51,763 nt of DNA. Origin: Alterirhizorhabdus solaris (lineage in GTDB: Bacteria > Pseudomonadota > Alphaproteobacteria > Sphingomonadales > Sphingomonadaceae). A program made the translations under genes and the position numbers. This document shows positions 44,002 through 51,763 of this stretch, piece after piece. Positions within the stretch are counted from its first letter, which is position 1; every line of letters begins with the position of its first letter. The notes beneath the pieces were generated by a model that ran no database searches, was not told the DNA's origin, and worked only from the letters and a program-made list of their open reading frames with translations. The DNA is taken from NCBI RefSeq assembly GCF_007785815.1, contig NZ_VNIM01000021.1, forward strand, positions 1-51,763. Reading direction: 5' to 3'.

Positions 44002-46047
44002 TCAGCAGGCGAACCCGGCCGCGCGCAGACCATGCACCAGCGTGTCGCGATCCTCGGCGCGATGGAACGGCAGGAAGCGGAACATGCCCTCGACCAGATC
44101 GGCATCCCCCGGGTTGCCGGCCGCCCGCCACAGCGGTGCGAACCGCGCGCGCAGCGTATGCCCCAACGCGTGCGCCTGATCGCCCCGCCCCAGCAGCGCC
44201 AGATTGGCGACGCGGATGGCGAGATAATGGATCGAGGGATTGCGCGAGATCTCGAACTGCTCCTCGGCGCGCAGATGCTCGTGGCGCAACGCCAGCAGCA
44301 CGGCCATGTCGGAGAAATACTCGTCCGGCGGAAACGGGTTCAGCTCGAACGCGCGTGCCAGCAGCGCCCCCGCCCGATCGAACGCGCCGAGGTGGACGAG
44401 TCCGAAGCCCGCCTCGTCCAGCCCGTCGGCGTGATACGGCCCGGCCTCCAGCGCGGCGGCGAAGCGTTGCTCGGCCAGTGCCACGTCGCCGCGCCTGAGG
44501 TAGCACCAGGCGAGGCGGGAATGGACATGGCCGCTGTCCGGATCGAGCGACGCGGCCTTCAGGCTCAGCTCGAACGCGCGGGCGCGCATCGGCGCGGGAT
44601 CGTGCCCGGCCATGCGCTGCACGAAGTCCGTATTATACAGCCGCGCCAGCTCGATATAGGCGTTGGTCAGCGACGGGTCGGCCTCGATCGCGCGCTCGAA
44701 CAGGTCGGCGGCGGCGCGCACCTCGTCCAGCGAGGCGGCGGTGAGAAGTCTGGCCCGGCCGCCGAAATAGAGCGCATAGGCGGCGGGATCGGTATCGTGC
44801 GCCTCGCCCAGCACGCGCGAGACGTCGCGTTCCACCACCGGCAGGATGGCGCCGGCGATCCGCGCGACCAGATCGTCGATCGCGGCCCCCAGGCTGGTCT
44901 GCCCGACCGGCAACTGGCGCGTCCACACCAGCAGCCCGCTTTCGATCGCGGTGAGCCGCAGGTTGATCCGGCAATCCCGCCCCTGCCCGCGCACCGATCC
45001 GGACAGTGCATAGCTGGCGATCGAGGCGGCGCAGGCGGCATCGAGCCGGCCCGCCCCCGATTCGGCGATCGAGAGCACGCGGAGGTCGCGAAACCCGCCG
45101 AGCGCTGTCTGCAGGTCGTCGTGGCAGATCCGCGCGAGCAGCGTCTCGTCACTGCCGTCGCCCATCACCGCGAACGGCGAGATGACGAGGATCGGCGGCT
45201 CGATCCGCCGCGTGCCGGGGCCGACCGCGATCGGGGTGCCGGGCAGCGACGGGGTTTCTGTCACAGGCGGCGGCGCGACCGGGTTGACCGGGCCGACGGC
45301 GGTGAGCTGGCGGAACAGCCGCTGCGTCTCGGGCGAGGGCGGCGCGTCGTAATCGCGCTTCAGCCCGGCATCGAGCTGGCGGTAGCGGCGGTGCAGCGCG
45401 GCAAGGTCGCCCGCCTCATGGTCCATCGCCATGCCGCAGCGGGCGATCTCCTCGTCGCCCGTATCCAGCGCCTGCGCGGTGGTGAGGATCGCGCGGCGCA
45501 GCGGCAGCGTGCCCGGCGTGGTGACGCCGGCGGCGGCGGCCAGCACCGCCTGCACGATCCGCCCCTGCTGGCGCGGCCGCTCCACCAGCAGCCAGTCGTC
45601 GAAACAGCGATCGGTGCCCTCCAGATCGCCGAGCAGGGTGGCGCCGAGGCGATTGAGCGGATCGTACAGCCGCGCCAGATCGCCGCCTTGCGCGGCGGAG
45701 ACGACGCGGGCGATGTCGTTGTCCACCACCGACGCCACCAGCGACACGTCGCGCCGGGTGATCGCCAGCGCCAGGCCTATCGCTCCCCCACGCAGTTCGG
45801 CCAGCGTCTGGCGCAGGCTGGCGCGCGCCTGCTCCTCGCCGCGATCGCTCCACAGCAGGCCGGTCAGCCGCTCCCGCCCGGCGCAATGATCCGGTACGAG
45901 CGCGAGATAGGCGAGCAGCGCGCGCGCCTTGCGGCTTTTCGGCGTGGCATCCGCCCCCGTGGCGCAATCGACGACCCGACAATCGCCGTAGAGGCGAATC
46001 AGGAAGGCCGGATCACGCGACCGTGAATCGGGTTCGGCGACGGACAT
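44002..46047 (-). CDS. SARP/BTAD-type transcriptional regulator with TPR region
   Basis: 681 residues. The N-terminus is an OmpR-like winged helix (about 15-95: FLIRLYGDCRVVDCATGADA, SRKARALLAYLALVPD, RERLTGLLWSDRGEEQARAS), followed by a bacterial transcriptional activator domain (BTAD, about 95-245). The middle (about 285-400) is a TolB-N/adenylate-cyclase-like module, and the C-terminal 250 residues are tetratricopeptide repeats (for example ARLAWCYLRRGDVALAEQRF-type units). This CadC/AfsR-like build senses a signal through the C-terminus. It is divergent from the type III polyketide synthase operon, so control of that operon is the natural inference. No membrane segment is obvious. Confidence 0.85.
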   Translation of the reverse strand: MSVAEPDSRSRDPAFLIRLYGDCRVVDCATGADATPKSRKARALLAYLALVPDHCAGRERLTGLLWSDRGEEQARASLRQTLAELRGGAIGLALAITRRDVSLVASVVDNDIARVVSAAQGGDLARLYDPLNRLGATLLGDLEGTDRCFDDWLLVERPRQQGRIVQAVLAAAAGVTTPGTLPLRRAILTTAQALDTGDEEIARCGMAMDHEAGDLAALHRRYRQLDAGLKRDYDAPPSPETQRLFRQLTAVGPVNPVAPPPVTETPSLPGTPIAVGPGTRRIEPPILVISPFAVMGDGSDETLLARICHDDLQTALGGFRDLRVLSIAESGAGRLDAACAASIASYALSGSVRGQGRDCRINLRLTAIESGLLVWTRQLPVGQTSLGAAIDDLVARIAGAILPVVERDVSRVLGEAHDTDPAAYALYFGGRARLLTAASLDEVRAAADLFERAIEADPSLTNAYIELARLYNTDFVQRMAGHDPAPMRARAFELSLKAASLDPDSGHVHSRLAWCYLRRGDVALAEQRFAAALEAGPYHADGLDEAGFGLVHLGAFDRAGALLARAFELNPFPPDEYFSDMAVLLALRHEHLRAEEQFEISRNPSIHYLAIRVANLALLGRGDQAHALGHTLRARFAPLWRAAGNPGDADLVEGMFRFLPFHRAEDRDTLVHGLRAAGFAC

Positions 46048-46498
46048 GGCCTCGGGATAGCGGATTCACGATCTTTTCACGATAGACCCACGCCTGCGAT
46101 CACGGGCCGGGGCCTATCCCGGTTGCGTCGGCAGGGCGATGTCACGCGACGCCATCGCCCGCCGGCACCCTTCTTCCGTGCTGAGGATCGCCATGAGCAT
46201 GACCGCCTCCGCCGCCTGCTCCACCTCGGCCCCGCCCGTCCCGGGTCGGCCCGGGCGCATCTTCGGCGATCCGGATGCCGGCCCGGTCCATGCCGGCCCG
46301 CGCCCCGCGCCCGGCTGCGGCCTGTTCGGCCGGCGCGACGGCGATCCGCCGACGGTGCCGCCCGGCGCCCGCGCCTACACCGCCCGACGTCGCCCGCCCC
46401 GCCGTATCTGACGCCACCGAAGGGAAACATTTGCCTCGCGAGCGATTGACGTCATCATGCACACCGTCCCCCTTTCGGCGGCGGACGGACAGGAACGC
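46048..46498. other. Intergenic region between SARP regulator and polyketide synthase
   Basis: About 450 bp with no convincing gene. Short open frames here are Pro/Arg/Gly-rich. It should contain divergent promoters. ATTGACGTCAT (46445-46455) carries the palindrome TGACGTCA and a TTGACG hexamer, a candidate operator or -35 element close to the polyketide synthase start. A second regulatory candidate was not found. Confidence 0.4.
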
Positions 46499-47560
46499 GT
46501 GGACAGACCGACCGCTACCATCAACGCCATCGGCACCGCCGTCCCCGATCATGACATCCATGCCGCCTTCGTCGGCTGGGCGACGGATCGCCTGGCCGAC
46601 CGGCGCGAACGGGCGCTGTTTGCGCGCATGGCGGCGCGATCGGGCATCGGCGGGCGCTGGTCCGTGCTGCCGCCCACGCCGGCGGGGGGATCGCCGGTGG
46701 CGGAAGGCGGCTTCTATCAGGTTGCCCCCCTCCCCTCCACGGCGGCGCGGATGGCGCTCTATGCCGATCATGCGCCTGCGCTCGCGCTCGCCGCGATCGG
46801 CAGGCTGGGGCCGCTCGGAGCCATCACGCATCTTGTGGTGGCCAGCTGCACCGGCTTCGTCGCGCCGGGGATCGACCAGATCATCGCCGCCCGGCTGGGG
46901 CTGGACGGCGGGGTGGAGCGCACGCTGATCGGCTTCATGGGCTGCTATGCGGCCGTGACCGCGCTGCGCACCGCGCACCACATCGTCCGCTCCGAACCGG
47001 CCGCGCGGGTGCTGGTGGTCACGGTGGAGCTGTCCACCCTCCACCTCCAGCCCGATGCCGCGCTGGAACCGCTGCTGGCGATGCTGCAGTTCGGCGACGG
47101 GGCGGCGGCGGCGATCGTCAGCGCCGATGCCCCGGGGCTGGCGCTGTCCGCCCCGTTCGCCGCCACGCTGCCCGCCTCGGACGAGCTGATCCGCTGGCGA
47201 ATCGGCGATCAGGGTTTTGCCATGCACCTGTCCGGCGAGGTGCCGGGCCGGATCGGCGAGGCGTTGCGCGATTCGGCCCTGGTGACGCGGCTGTTCGGCG
47301 ATCCGGCGGCGGTGGACGGCTGGGCGGTCCACGCCGGGGGGCGCTCGATCCTCGATGCGGTGCAGGCCGCGCTCGGGCTGGACGAGACGGCGCTGTCGGC
47401 ATCGCGGTCGGTGCTGGCGCGGTTCGGCAACATGTCGTCCGCCACGCTGATGTTCGTGCTGGCGGACATGCTGGCCGGGGCACGCGTGGACAACGGGGTC
47501 GCCGTGGCGTTCGGGCCGGGGCTGGCCGCCGAGGGTTTCCGCTTCCGGCACATCGGATGA
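46499..47560 (+). CDS. Type III polyketide synthase (chalcone synthase superfamily)
   Basis: 353 residues from GTG 46499; an ATG at 46457 would add 14 residues. The GTG is preferred since AGGA lies 4 nt upstream and the protein then starts like relatives (TATINAIGTAVPDHD). The catalytic triad is present: Cys117 in VVASCTGF, His in AVHAGGRSIL and Asn in FGNMSSATLM. These homodimeric enzymes extend acyl-CoA with malonyl-CoA and cyclise the product. Association with a methyltransferase and flavoprotein matches alkylresorcinol or alkylpyrone synthases that make phenolic lipids. It overlaps the next gene by ATGA. Confidence 0.92.
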   Translation: MDRPTATINAIGTAVPDHDIHAAFVGWATDRLADRRERALFARMAARSGIGGRWSVLPPTPAGGSPVAEGGFYQVAPLPSTAARMALYADHAPALALAAIGRLGPLGAITHLVVASCTGFVAPGIDQIIAARLGLDGGVERTLIGFMGCYAAVTALRTAHHIVRSEPAARVLVVTVELSTLHLQPDAALEPLLAMLQFGDGAAAAIVSADAPGLALSAPFAATLPASDELIRWRIGDQGFAMHLSGEVPGRIGEALRDSALVTRLFGDPAAVDGWAVHAGGRSILDAVQAALGLDETALSASRSVLARFGNMSSATLMFVLADMLAGARVDNGVAVAFGPGLAAEGFRFRHIG

Positions 47561-48249
47561 TGCCGCTCGCCGACCGCTCGCGGCAAAGCGAGCAGATGGA
47601 CGAGGCGGACCTGCCCGCCGCCGACTATGCCGCCGTCCTCGCCGACCTGGCGAAGGTGAACCGGCTGACCCTGGCCGCCCGCCCCACGCTCGGTTTCGTC
47701 CGGCGCGCGCTGGCGGGACGCAGGCGGCTGCGTTTGCTCGACGTCGGCTACGGTCAGGGCGATATGCTGCGCAGCATCGCCCGTCTCGCCGCGCAGCATG
47801 GTATCGCGGCGGATCTCGTCGGGATCGACCTCAACCCCAACAGTGCCCCGGCCGCGCGTGCCGCAACGCCCGCCGCCATGCCGATCGACTATCGCACCGG
47901 CGACTATGCCGACCTCGCGAGCGAGGGGTGGGACTGCATCGTCAGCAGCCTCGTGACGCATCATATGGACGAGGCCGAGATCGACGCCTTCCTTCGCTTC
48001 ATGGAGCGCGAGGCGGCGGTCGGCTGGATGGTCAACGATCTGCATCGCCATCGCTTCGCTTATGCGGGTTATCCGCTGCTGGCCGGGCTGATGCGCTGGC
48101 ATCCGATCGTGCGCGCCGATGGCCGCCTGTCGATCGAGCGCGCGTTCCGCCCGGCGGACTGGCGGGTGATGCTGGCGGCGGCGGGGATCGAGGGGGCGGC
48201 CGTGGTCCGGCGCTTCCCGTTCCGCCTGTGCGTTGAACGCCTCCGGTGA
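47557..48249 (+). CDS. SAM-dependent methyltransferase
   Basis: 230 residues of a class I methyltransferase. Motif I is LLDVGYGQGDMLRSIA, and the acidic strand-2 residue is in LVGIDLNPNS. The strand-4 region is WDCIVSSLVTHHM. It lies between the type III polyketide synthase and a flavoprotein, with stop-start overlaps at both ends (ATGA, GTGA). In the phenolic lipid operon of Streptomyces griseus the equivalent SrsB methylates an alkylresorcinol. The homologous role here is inferred from order, not proven by sequence. Start ATG 47557; a second ATG is the next codon. Confidence 0.87.
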   Translation: MMPLADRSRQSEQMDEADLPAADYAAVLADLAKVNRLTLAARPTLGFVRRALAGRRRLRLLDVGYGQGDMLRSIARLAAQHGIAADLVGIDLNPNSAPAARAATPAAMPIDYRTGDYADLASEGWDCIVSSLVTHHMDEAEIDAFLRFMEREAAVGWMVNDLHRHRFAYAGYPLLAGLMRWHPIVRADGRLSIERAFRPADWRVMLAAAGIEGAAVVRRFPFRLCVERLR

Positions 48250-49334
48250 GCCGGCCCCTGATAATCGGCGGCGGGCCGGCCGGGTCGGCCGCCGCGATCG
48301 GGCTGGCCCGCGCCGGCACCCCCGCCCTGCTGATCGAGCGCAGCCGCGACCCGCATGACGTGGTGTGCGGCGGCTTCCTCGGCTGGGATGCGCTGGCCGC
48401 GTTGAAGCGACTCGGCCTCGATCCCGCCGCCCTCGGCGCACGGCCGATCACGCGGCTGCGGGTGGTGGCGGGATCGCGGGTGACGGAGGCCGCCCTGCCC
48501 CGCGTCGCCGCCGGGCTTTCCCGCATCACGCTCGACGCCGCGCTGCTCGCGCAGGCGCAGGCTGCCGGCACCGCCGTGGAGCGCGGGGTGACGGTGCGCG
48601 AGGCATCGCCCGGCACCCTCCGCACCGGCGACGGGGCCACCCTCACGGCCGAGGCGCTGTTCCTCGCCACCGGCAAGCACGAGCTGCGCGGCCTCAGCCG
48701 CCCGCGCGAGGCGGCGGGTGACGACCCGGCGGTCGGCCTGCGCGCCCGGCTGGTGCCTAGCCCCCGGCTCGCCACCGATCTGGCCGGCATGATCGAGCTG
48801 CACCTCTACGATCGCGGCTATGCCGGGCTGCTGGTGCAGGAAGACGGCTCGATCAACCTGTGCCTGTCGGTCAAGCGGTCGCGGCTGGGCGCGGGGCCGG
48901 CGGCGCTGCTGGACGACCTCGCCCGCGATGCCCCCCGGCTGGTCGACCGCATCGCCGCCGCGCGCGACAAACCCGAATGGCAGGCGATCGCCGGCGTGCC
49001 TTATGGCTGGCGCGCGCGGGAAACCGTGGCCGGCCTGTTCCGCCTCGGCGATCAGGCGGCGGTGATCGCCTCGCTGGCCGGGGACGGCGTGGCCATCGCG
49101 CTGGCCAGCGGTATGGCGGCCGCCGCCCGTTTCACCGCCGAGGGGCCGGCCGGCGCGCCCGCCTACCAGCGCGCGTTCGCCCGCCAGTCCGCCTCGCCGC
49201 TGCGCGTGGCCGGCACGATCCGCGCGGTCGGCGAGGGGCCGTTCGGCACGCTCCTCCCGCTGCTCGCCCGCTTGCCCGGTCTCGCCGCGCTTACCGCCAG
49301 CCTCACCCGGATCGAGCGGGGCGCGGGCGGTTGA
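48246..49334 (+). CDS. FAD-dependent oxidoreductase/monooxygenase of the phenolic-lipid operon
   Basis: 362 residues from GTG 48246, overlapping the methyltransferase stop. The N-terminal Rossmann fingerprint is [21 protein letters not shown] second FAD motif is near the C-terminus ([20 protein letters not shown]), the GD motif of the PHBH/geranylgeranyl-reductase superfamily. In the analogous srs operon the flavoprotein SrsC hydroxylates the phenolic ring toward a quinone. Here it could hydroxylate the methylated alkylresorcinol, or reduce a polyprenyl or acyl chain. A conserved [17 protein letters not shown] is typical of geranylgeranyl-reductase-like proteins. Confidence 0.85.
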   Translation: MSRPLIIGGGPAGSAAAIGLARAGTPALLIERSRDPHDVVCGGFLGWDALAALKRLGLDPAALGARPITRLRVVAGSRVTEAALPRVAAGLSRITLDAALLAQAQAAGTAVERGVTVREASPGTLRTGDGATLTAEALFLATGKHELRGLSRPREAAGDDPAVGLRARLVPSPRLATDLAGMIELHLYDRGYAGLLVQEDGSINLCLSVKRSRLGAGPAALLDDLARDAPRLVDRIAAARDKPEWQAIAGVPYGWRARETVAGLFRLGDQAAVIASLAGDGVAIALASGMAAAARFTAEGPAGAPAYQRAFARQSASPLRVAGTIRAVGEGPFGTLLPLLARLPGLAALTASLTRIERGAGG

Positions 49335-49366
49335 CCGGCGCCGCTGCGATACCCAACTATCGTGGC

Positions 49367-49768
49367 ATGGACAGACTCACCCTCACCGAGCAGGAATGGC
49401 GGAAGCGCCTTTCCCCCGAGCAATATCATGTGCTGCGCGAGGCCGGCACCGAGCGTGCCTTCACCGGCCGCTATGTCGACAACCACGAGGACGGCATCTA
49501 TCGCTGCGCCGGCTGCGGCGAACCGCTGTTCGACAGCGACCGCAAGTTCGAATCGGGCAGCGGCTGGCCCAGCTTCACCGCTCCGCTGGCCGACGGTGCG
49601 GTGGACGAGCACAGCGACGTGAGCCACGGCATGCGTCGCACCGAGGTGCGCTGCGCCAGGTGCGACGGCCATCTCGGCCACGTCTTTCCCGATGGACCGG
49701 GGCCGGAGGGCCTGCGCTACTGCATGAACAGCGCCTCGCTCGATTTCCGTCCGCGCGACGGGGACTGA
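49367..49768 (+). CDS. msrB: Methionine-R-sulfoxide reductase
   Basis: 133 residues. The zinc-type MsrB has CAGC (47-50) and CARC (96-99), both Cys pairs intact, and the catalytic Cys119 in [17 protein letters not shown] and [10 protein letters not shown] are the family hallmarks. It repairs free or protein-bound methionine-R-sulfoxide using thioredoxin. It follows the flavoprotein gene by 32 bp but is unrelated to that pathway. The ATG has no strong ribosome binding site; no better start is present. Confidence 0.95.
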   Translation: MDRLTLTEQEWRKRLSPEQYHVLREAGTERAFTGRYVDNHEDGIYRCAGCGEPLFDSDRKFESGSGWPSFTAPLADGAVDEHSDVSHGMRRTEVRCARCDGHLGHVFPDGPGPEGLRYCMNSASLDFRPRDGD

Positions 49769-49862
49769 GCGAAGGCCGCACCGGCCGGGCGATGCCCGCG
49801 ACGGGGTGAGTGGGAGGCCGCTTGTCGCGCCTCCCCATTCGCTATAATCGGGCGCTTCTTCC

Positions 49863-51763
49863 ATGGCATCCAAGCGCTCCCGTCCCGCAACCGGCCCCGT
49901 CCGACGCACCCTCGTGCGGCTGTTCAAGATCGGCGTGTTCGGCACGCTGGCGGCGATCGTGGCGCTGGTGATCGCCGTCGTCATCGCGATGGCCTCGCTG
50001 CCCGGCTATGACGAGTTGAAGTCGTCGCCCAACGGGCAGATGGTGCGCGTGCACGCGGCAGACGGCACCGTCATCGTTTCGATGGGGCCGAGTTACGGCG
50101 ACTGGATTCCGTTCGCCCGCATCCCCGACGTGATGGTCGATGCGATGATCGCCACCGAGGATCGCCGGTTCTACATGCACCCCGGCGTCGATCCGATCGG
50201 CATCGCGCGATCGGGCATGGTGCGGGTGGAGCGCGGGCGGTGGGCGCAGGGCGGATCGACGATCACCCAGCAACTGACCCGCAACATCTTCCTCTCGAAC
50301 ACGCGCACGTTCGCCCGCAAGTTCCGCGAGATCATCCTGGCGCTGGCGATGGAGCGCAAATTCTCCAAGCAGCAGATTCTGGAGCTGTACCTCAACCGCG
50401 TCTATTTCGGCGGCGGCGCCTATGGCATCGATGCCGCCTCGCGCAAGTTCTTCGGCCATTCCGCCGATCGCTTCACGCTGGGCGAGGCCGCGATCATCGC
50501 CGGGCTGGTGAAGGCGCCGAGCAACTATTCCCCCACCGCCGATGCCGCCGCCGCCGTGGGCCGGGCCAAGGTGGTGATCGCGCTGATGCGCGCGCAGGGC
50601 AAGGTTTCCGCCGACGAGGAGTCCACCGCCGACCCCTCTGACGTGAAGCTGGCGCCCGAGCCGAAGCAGAACAGCGTGCGCTACTTCACCGACTGGGCGC
50701 TGGCGCAGCTCGACACGCTGGTGGACGAGACGAGCGAGCCGATCGAGGTGTGGACCACGCTGGATCTGACGATGCAGCGCGCCGCCGACAACGCCATCCG
50801 CCAGAACACCCCGCCCGGCACGCAGGGCGCGCTGGTGGCGCTGGATCGCGGCGGCGAGGTGCGCGCGATGGTGGGCGGCAAGGATTACGTCAATTCGATC
50901 TACAACCGCGCCACGCAGGCGGTGCGGCAGCCGGGGTCCGCCTTCAAGCTGTTCGTTTATCTCGCCGCGCTGGAGGCCGGGCACAAGCCCGAGGACCGTG
51001 TGGTGGACGAGCCGATCGACATCGCCGGCTGGCGCCCGCGCAACAGCAGCGGCCGGTTCAACGGCCAGATGGACATCCGCTCCGCCTTCGCCTTTTCGAT
51101 CAATACGGTCGCGGCCAAGCTGGGCGCCGAGGTGGGCTTCGATACGGTGGCCGACATGGCCCGCCGGTTCGGCATCACCACGCCGGTGGATACCCATCCC
51201 TCGATGGTGCTGGGCACCAGCGACGTACGGCTGATCGACATGACCCGCGCCTTCGCCGCCGTGGCGCAGAAGGGCATCGCCGTGACGCCCTACGGCATCA
51301 CCAAGGTGACGAATGCGAAGGGAGACCTGCTGTACGAGCATCAGGTCGATACCTCGCGCGTGCTGGTGGCGCCCTATGTCGCCGCGCAGATGACCGACCT
51401 GTTGCAGACGGCGGTCAACACCGGCACCGGCCGCGCCGCGCAGATCGGCCGCCCGGTGGCGGGCAAGACCGGCACCACCTCCTCGAACAAGGACGGCTGG
51501 TTCGTCGGCTTCGCCAGCGGCCTCACCACCGGCGTGTGGATGGGCCGTGACGATGCCAAGCCGATCCCCGGCCTGCAAGGCGGGCGCGCCCCGGCGCAGG
51601 CGTTCGCCGCGTTCATGAAGGTGGCGGTGGCCCAGCGGCCGACTGAGACGTTCGATACCGAAGTGACGCTGCCCGAGTGGCAGCTGGAGCCGGACGACGA
51701 GGCCTATTTCGGCCAGCCCGACGAGAGCTTCGTCGACGAGAACGGAAACGGCCCCAACGCCCC
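49863..51763 (+). CDS. Class A penicillin-binding protein (PBP1-type), 3' end missing
   Basis: At least 633 residues, still open at the window edge. A cytoplasmic basic N-terminus and one membrane helix (about 25-45) lead to a family 51 transglycosylase domain: ATEDRRFYMHPGVDP, GGSTITQQLTRNIFLS and MERKFSKQQILELYLNRVYF. The transpeptidase domain follows with the SxxK in RQPGSAFKLF, SxN in FAFSINT and KTG in AGKTGTTSSNKDGWF. Thus it both polymerises and cross-links peptidoglycan in the periplasm. The C-terminus is becoming acidic at the edge. The start ATG 49863 gives a Lys/Arg-rich cytoplasmic tail as usual. Confidence 0.95.
   Translation, partial: MASKRSRPATGPVRRTLVRLFKIGVFGTLAAIVALVIAVVIAMASLPGYDELKSSPNGQMVRVHAADGTVIVSMGPSYGDWIPFARIPDVMVDAMIATEDRRFYMHPGVDPIGIARSGMVRVERGRWAQGGSTITQQLTRNIFLSNTRTFARKFREIILALAMERKFSKQQILELYLNRVYFGGGAYGIDAASRKFFGHSADRFTLGEAAIIAGLVKAPSNYSPTADAAAAVGRAKVVIALMRAQGKVSADEESTADPSDVKLAPEPKQNSVRYFTDWALAQLDTLVDETSEPIEVWTTLDLTMQRAADNAIRQNTPPGTQGALVALDRGGEVRAMVGGKDYVNSIYNRATQAVRQPGSAFKLFVYLAALEAGHKPEDRVVDEPIDIAGWRPRNSSGRFNGQMDIRSAFAFSINTVAAKLGAEVGFDTVADMARRFGITTPVDTHPSMVLGTSDVRLIDMTRAFAAVAQKGIAVTPYGITKVTNAKGDLLYEHQVDTSRVLVAPYVAAQMTDLLQTAVNTGTGRAAQIGRPVAGKTGTTSSNKDGWFVGFASGLTTGVWMGRDDAKPIPGLQGGRAPAQAFAAFMKVAVAQRPTETFDTEVTLPEWQLEPDDEAYFGQPDESFVDENGNGPNA

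Noticed and set aside
46139-46411. 90-residue frame upstream of the type III polyketide synthase
   Set aside because: Composition is Pro/Arg/Gly-rich and no ribosome binding site or familiar motif is present; treated as intergenic.

Overview
The window is high-GC DNA (roughly two thirds G+C or more by eye), densely packed, with many ATGA/GTGA stop-start overlaps and frequent GTG/TTG starts. Gene content points to a sphingomonad (Alphaproteobacteria, Sphingomonadales, Sphingomonas-like): a 531-residue isocitrate lyase beside an S24-type repressor, exosortase-A-associated glycan genes, a crtX/crtW/crtZ carotenoid group, an Oar-like TonB receptor, a bacterial CDC48-type ATPase, DUF1489, and sucC near etfBA. 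It reads as chromosome. I saw no rRNA, tRNA, insertion sequence, phage or CRISPR array.

Layout. 1-3.2 kb: 3' end of a small protein, isocitrate lyase (glyoxylate bypass), its likely repressor, and two small conserved proteins. 3.2-6.9 kb: edge of an exosortase-A-type polysaccharide/O-glycosylation locus (glycosyltransferase, membrane protein, small membrane protein, O-antigen-ligase-like protein). 6.9-9.8 kb: MFS exporter, cupin-like protein, TupA-like ATP-grasp. 10.2-13.6 kb: carotenoid glucosyltransferase, ketolase and hydroxylase plus a PAP2 phosphatase; together they suggest glucosylated ketocarotenoids. 14.0-19.5 kb: five overlapping genes for an alternative caa3-type cytochrome oxidase, its CtaG assembly factor and a triheme cytochrome c. 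19.8-27.0 kb: nucleoside transporter, YhhQ-type queuosine-precursor transporter, then an Oar-like TonB receptor and alkaline phosphatase PhoD that diverge around a good Pho box.

27.0-31.9 kb is the most unusual part: an RTX protein with five 38-residue N-terminal repeats, then a minus-strand unit of a 96-residue Cys-free peptide, a YcaO protein and a TfuA protein. YcaO plus TfuA is the established enzyme pair for installing backbone thioamides, so this looks like a compact RiPP (ribosomally made, modified peptide) locus with no visible dehydrogenase, protease or exporter.

31.9-43.9 kb is mostly housekeeping: CDC48-type ATPase, LysR regulator, cyclophilin, DHA2 exporter, MgtE, nucleoside deaminase, DUF1489, a DUF3253 gene apparently frameshifted by a 5-bp duplication, etfA/etfB with a strong terminator, and sucC without sucD. 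44.0-49.3 kb: a SARP/BTAD-TPR regulator divergent from a type III polyketide synthase - methyltransferase - flavoprotein operon with the same gene order as the phenolic-lipid srsABC operon of Streptomyces griseus. 49.4-51.8 kb: msrB and a class A penicillin-binding protein running off the end.
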